34,209 nt of DNA from an uncultured Anaeromyxobacter sp. (GTDB lineage: Bacteria > Myxococcota > Myxococcia > Myxococcales > Anaeromyxobacteraceae): positions 1 to 34,209 of the forward strand of contig CAIOAK010000144.1 of assembly GCA_903855945.1 (NCBI GenBank), read 5' to 3'. The notes beneath the pieces were generated by a model, which saw only the letters and a list, made by a program, of their open reading frames with translations, ran no database searches and was not told the DNA's origin. How positions within the stretch are numbered: the first letter of the stretch is position 1; each line of letters starts with the position of its first letter. A program made the position numbers and the translations under genes. This document shows, piece after piece, positions 33,249 to 34,209 of the stretch.

Positions 33249-33500
33249 ATGGCGATGCCACTGGTAGTAAACGTGTCCGAGGCCGATGTACTGCAGTGCA
33301 TGGAGTTCGCGGATGAGTTGAACGCCGACCGCGAGGCAGGCGAGCCAGGTGACCCCTGGGAGGTGGTTGACGTGATCCGGTTCATCGTCCACGAGTACTT
33401 TGAGCCCTGCGCAGCCTGCCGGGCGATGATGGACGAGGAAGCCGCTGAAGATGCCGACATGGAGGACCTGGCCGAGGCCGCTTTGCACGACCCACTGTAA
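33249..33500 (+). CDS. Highly acidic small protein
   Basis: 83 residues with 23 Asp/Glu against 3 Arg and no Lys, a net charge near -20. The N-terminal half (VVNVSEADVLQCMEFADELNA) and middle (WEVVDVIRFIVHEYF) look folded; PCAAC gives one CxxC; the tail is a string of acidic residues (MMDEEAAEDADMEDLAEAA). I do not recognise a family. Such composition occurs in DNA-mimic proteins (anti-restriction, anti-CRISPR, anti-repressors), but also in many unrelated small proteins. ATG 33249 or 33255. Single-gene transcript ended by a strong terminator. Confidence 0.72.
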   Translation: MAMPLVVNVSEADVLQCMEFADELNADREAGEPGDPWEVVDVIRFIVHEYFEPCAACRAMMDEEAAEDADMEDLAEAALHDPL

Positions 33501-33572
33501 GCAGCACGGGCCTACCCAGCGCCCACCCCTAAACACAACCGCCACCGCCGACTGCGCTTCCAGTTCCTACCG

Positions 33573-33604
33573 AACCCCCGGGCTACCAGCTCCCGGGGGT
33601 TCTT
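33573..33604. terminator. Strong terminator, probably bidirectional
   Basis: Ten-base perfect stem AACCCCCGGG (33573-33582) / CCCGGGGGTT (33592-33601) with a 9-nt loop, then TTCTTGC. Located between the convergent acidic gene and the membrane-protein pair. On the minus strand the U-run is short. Confidence 0.75.
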
Positions 33605-33626
33605 GCATTGGCGGGGGCGTAAGCGT

Positions 33627-33722
33627 TCAGCGCGTGATCCTCGACAGGGCGATCAGCACGTAGACGACGCCGGCCCAGAGGACTGAGACCTTGGACCAAG
33701 TTCGTGAGAAGGACTTGCTCAC
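33627..33722 (-). CDS. 31-residue single-pass membrane micro-protein
   Basis: VSKSFSRTWSKVSVLWAGVV followed by YVLIALSRITR: a basic N-terminus, one hydrophobic helix (about residues 12-26) and a basic C-terminus. GTG 33722 overlaps the TGA of the upstream membrane-protein gene by 4 bp (GTGA), the same coupling as other genes of the element, which is the main argument that it is real. Tiny cationic membrane proteins are often toxins or holin-like or regulatory subunits; none can be chosen here. Confidence 0.55.
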   Translation of the reverse strand: MSKSFSRTWSKVSVLWAGVVYVLIALSRITR

Positions 33723-33916
33723 GGTGCACCTGTGGCGGCGCCCATGCCGAGGAGAATGAGTTTCCCTCCCAGCGCTGCGGCAGCGCCGCCCGTGATCACG
33801 GCCAAGGTCTTCGGGGCGATCACCATCGTGAGGACGACGGCCGTGCCGCCCACCAGTGCTACCGCGCCGAGCATCTCGAGGGCGTTGAGGCCTTCGTCGT
33901 CGTTCTTCCTGTGCAT
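33719..33916 (-). CDS. Small two-pass membrane protein
   Basis: 65 residues: charged N-terminus (MHRKNDDEGLNALEM) and two hydrophobic helices (about 13-33 and 37-60) joined by APKT, with almost no further polar residues. This holin-like or hairpin membrane topology has no family that I recognise. ATG 33916 with GGAG 8 nt upstream. That ribosome site lies within copy 9 of the element palindrome. Coupled to the micro-protein downstream by GTGA overlap. Confidence 0.68.
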   Translation of the reverse strand: MHRKNDDEGLNALEMLGAVALVGGTAVVLTMVIAPKTLAVITGGAAAALGGKLILLGMGAATGAP

Positions 33917-33918
33917 GA

Positions 33919-33933
33919 TTTCACTCCGTCAAA
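33919..33933. promoter_or_regulatory. Element palindrome copy 9, overlapping a ribosome-binding site
   Basis: TTTCACT-C-CGTCAAA, one mismatch from the family. It ends 2 bp from the ATG of the minus-strand membrane-protein gene and contains its GGAG. A bound protein would block transcription into, or initiation at, this gene. Confidence 0.6.
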
Positions 33934-34138
33934 AATGGATAGGGCGCCGCCAGGGCTCCGGGTGGAGCAGGGGGCGCTGGGGTTGGTTGTGTATGGGGGG
34001 AAGGTGCTACGCCCGGCTGTCAGACCCGGCGCCTACGCTTCGAAAATCGGGACTCTCCAACGAGCTTCCCCGGTCTGGGGCGGGCTGCTAGCGCGGTGCC
34101 GCCCCGATGTTTTCCGGGGATGACGCGGCGCTTGTTGT
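33934..34138. other. Gene-free stretch before the right-hand fragment
   Basis: 205 bp with no supported gene on either strand and no recognisable copy of the tRNA 3' end. A weak CCCCG/CGGGG hairpin lies at about 34103-34120. It should hold the promoter of the minus-strand membrane-protein pair. Confidence 0.4.
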
Positions 34139-34209
34139 CACGGCCTCGCCATCTGCCATGCCATCGTCACGGACCACGGTGGAACCATCACGGTCGAGAG
34201 CGAGGTAGG
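34139..34209 (+). pseudogene. Fragment resembling a histidine kinase ATPase C-terminus
   Basis: Reads HGLAICHAIVTDHGGTIT then VESEVG to the window edge, matching the G2-box/end region of HATPase domains (GLGLAI...HGG.I.VES..G). The matching frame has a stop at 34121-34123 and the resemblance begins abruptly at about 34142. No kinase-like sequence is found in any frame upstream. It therefore looks like the truncated remainder of a kinase gene at a junction, continuing beyond the window. Confidence 0.45.

Larger units (their letters stand above)
25217..34138. mobile_element. Integrative element at tRNA-Gly (right end not identified)
   Basis: Everything from the tRNA 3' end is unlike the host segment: lower and more uneven GC, small genes, and integrase and excisionase adjacent to a tRNA. 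It has a regulator, Prim-Pol, VapE helicase, origin-like repeats and small unknown genes. I find no capsid, portal, terminase, tail or conjugative genes, so it looks like a phage satellite or replicating island rather than a complete prophage; it could also be the first part of a longer element. No second copy of the tRNA 3' end (attR) is visible up to the window end. The right limit given is only where a histidine-kinase-like fragment begins. Confidence 0.75.

Noticed and set aside
32845-33267. 140-residue frame across the palindrome array
   Set aside because: Low-complexity Pro/Ala/Ser translation that overlaps the zinc-ribbon gene, the array and the promoter of the acidic gene.

Overview
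The first 25 kb is a dense, very GC-rich (roughly 70% or more) bacterial chromosome segment. GTG/TTG starts and 4-bp start/stop overlaps are common. The gene mix (NtrC-type two-component system, bactofilin followed by a ParB-like protein, long TPR protein, split YbhF-type exporter) suggests a Myxococcota (delta-proteobacterial) host, perhaps near Anaeromyxobacter. That placement is inferred from gene content and style; no marker gene proves it.

Host layout. An ABC-F ATPase (cut by the left edge) is divergent from an OmpR-type response regulator/sensor kinase pair (1783-3827). A proline-catabolic P5C dehydrogenase and a small zinc-ribbon membrane protein follow on the minus strand (3830-5927). 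After a small exported protein comes a minus-strand TolC-like protein, sensor kinase and sigma-54 response regulator (6307-10372). A near-consensus sigma-54 element lies just before tolC. Divergent from it is a complete drug-export-type ABC system: membrane fusion protein, two separate ATPases and two permeases (10599-15797). Then come a nitrilase-family amidase, a MerR-type HTH/pseudo-receiver regulator, and an operon-like run of TPR protein, alpha/beta hydrolase, bactofilin, ParB/Srx-like protein, pyrE and a lipoprotein (17266-22071). The host part ends with nadB (minus), a lytic transglycosylase, pgsA and tRNA-Gly(GCC).

From the 3' end of that tRNA onward the window changes character. Base composition is less extreme, and there is a tyrosine integrase/excisionase pair pointing at the tRNA, a Cro-type HTH protein, a primase-polymerase (Prim-Pol) and a VapE-type helicase. 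After these come several small unknown genes, some with zinc-binding motifs, one ribbon-helix-helix protein, one extremely acidic protein and a translationally coupled pair of tiny membrane proteins. This is an integrative element of the phage-satellite or replicating-island type; no capsid, terminase or conjugation gene is visible. Its right end (attR) is not recognisable in the window. The last 71 bases encode a fragment resembling the C-terminal ATPase of a histidine kinase.

The most unusual signals are two repeat systems inside the element. The first is a palindrome of the form TTT(n)ACG-S-CGT(n)AAA. I find it nine times between 27107 and 33933, including two copies inside the replication genes and four spaced about 44 bp apart upstream of the acidic gene. 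Its architecture recalls the KorB operator of IncP plasmids, but the bases differ. The second is a cluster of AGGTGGGA words in both orientations (31068-31387), flanking an AT-rich stretch directly downstream of the helicase gene. This layout resembles iteron-type origins of satellites such as SaPIs. Together they suggest a self-contained replication/regulation or partition circuit whose binding proteins are unknown.
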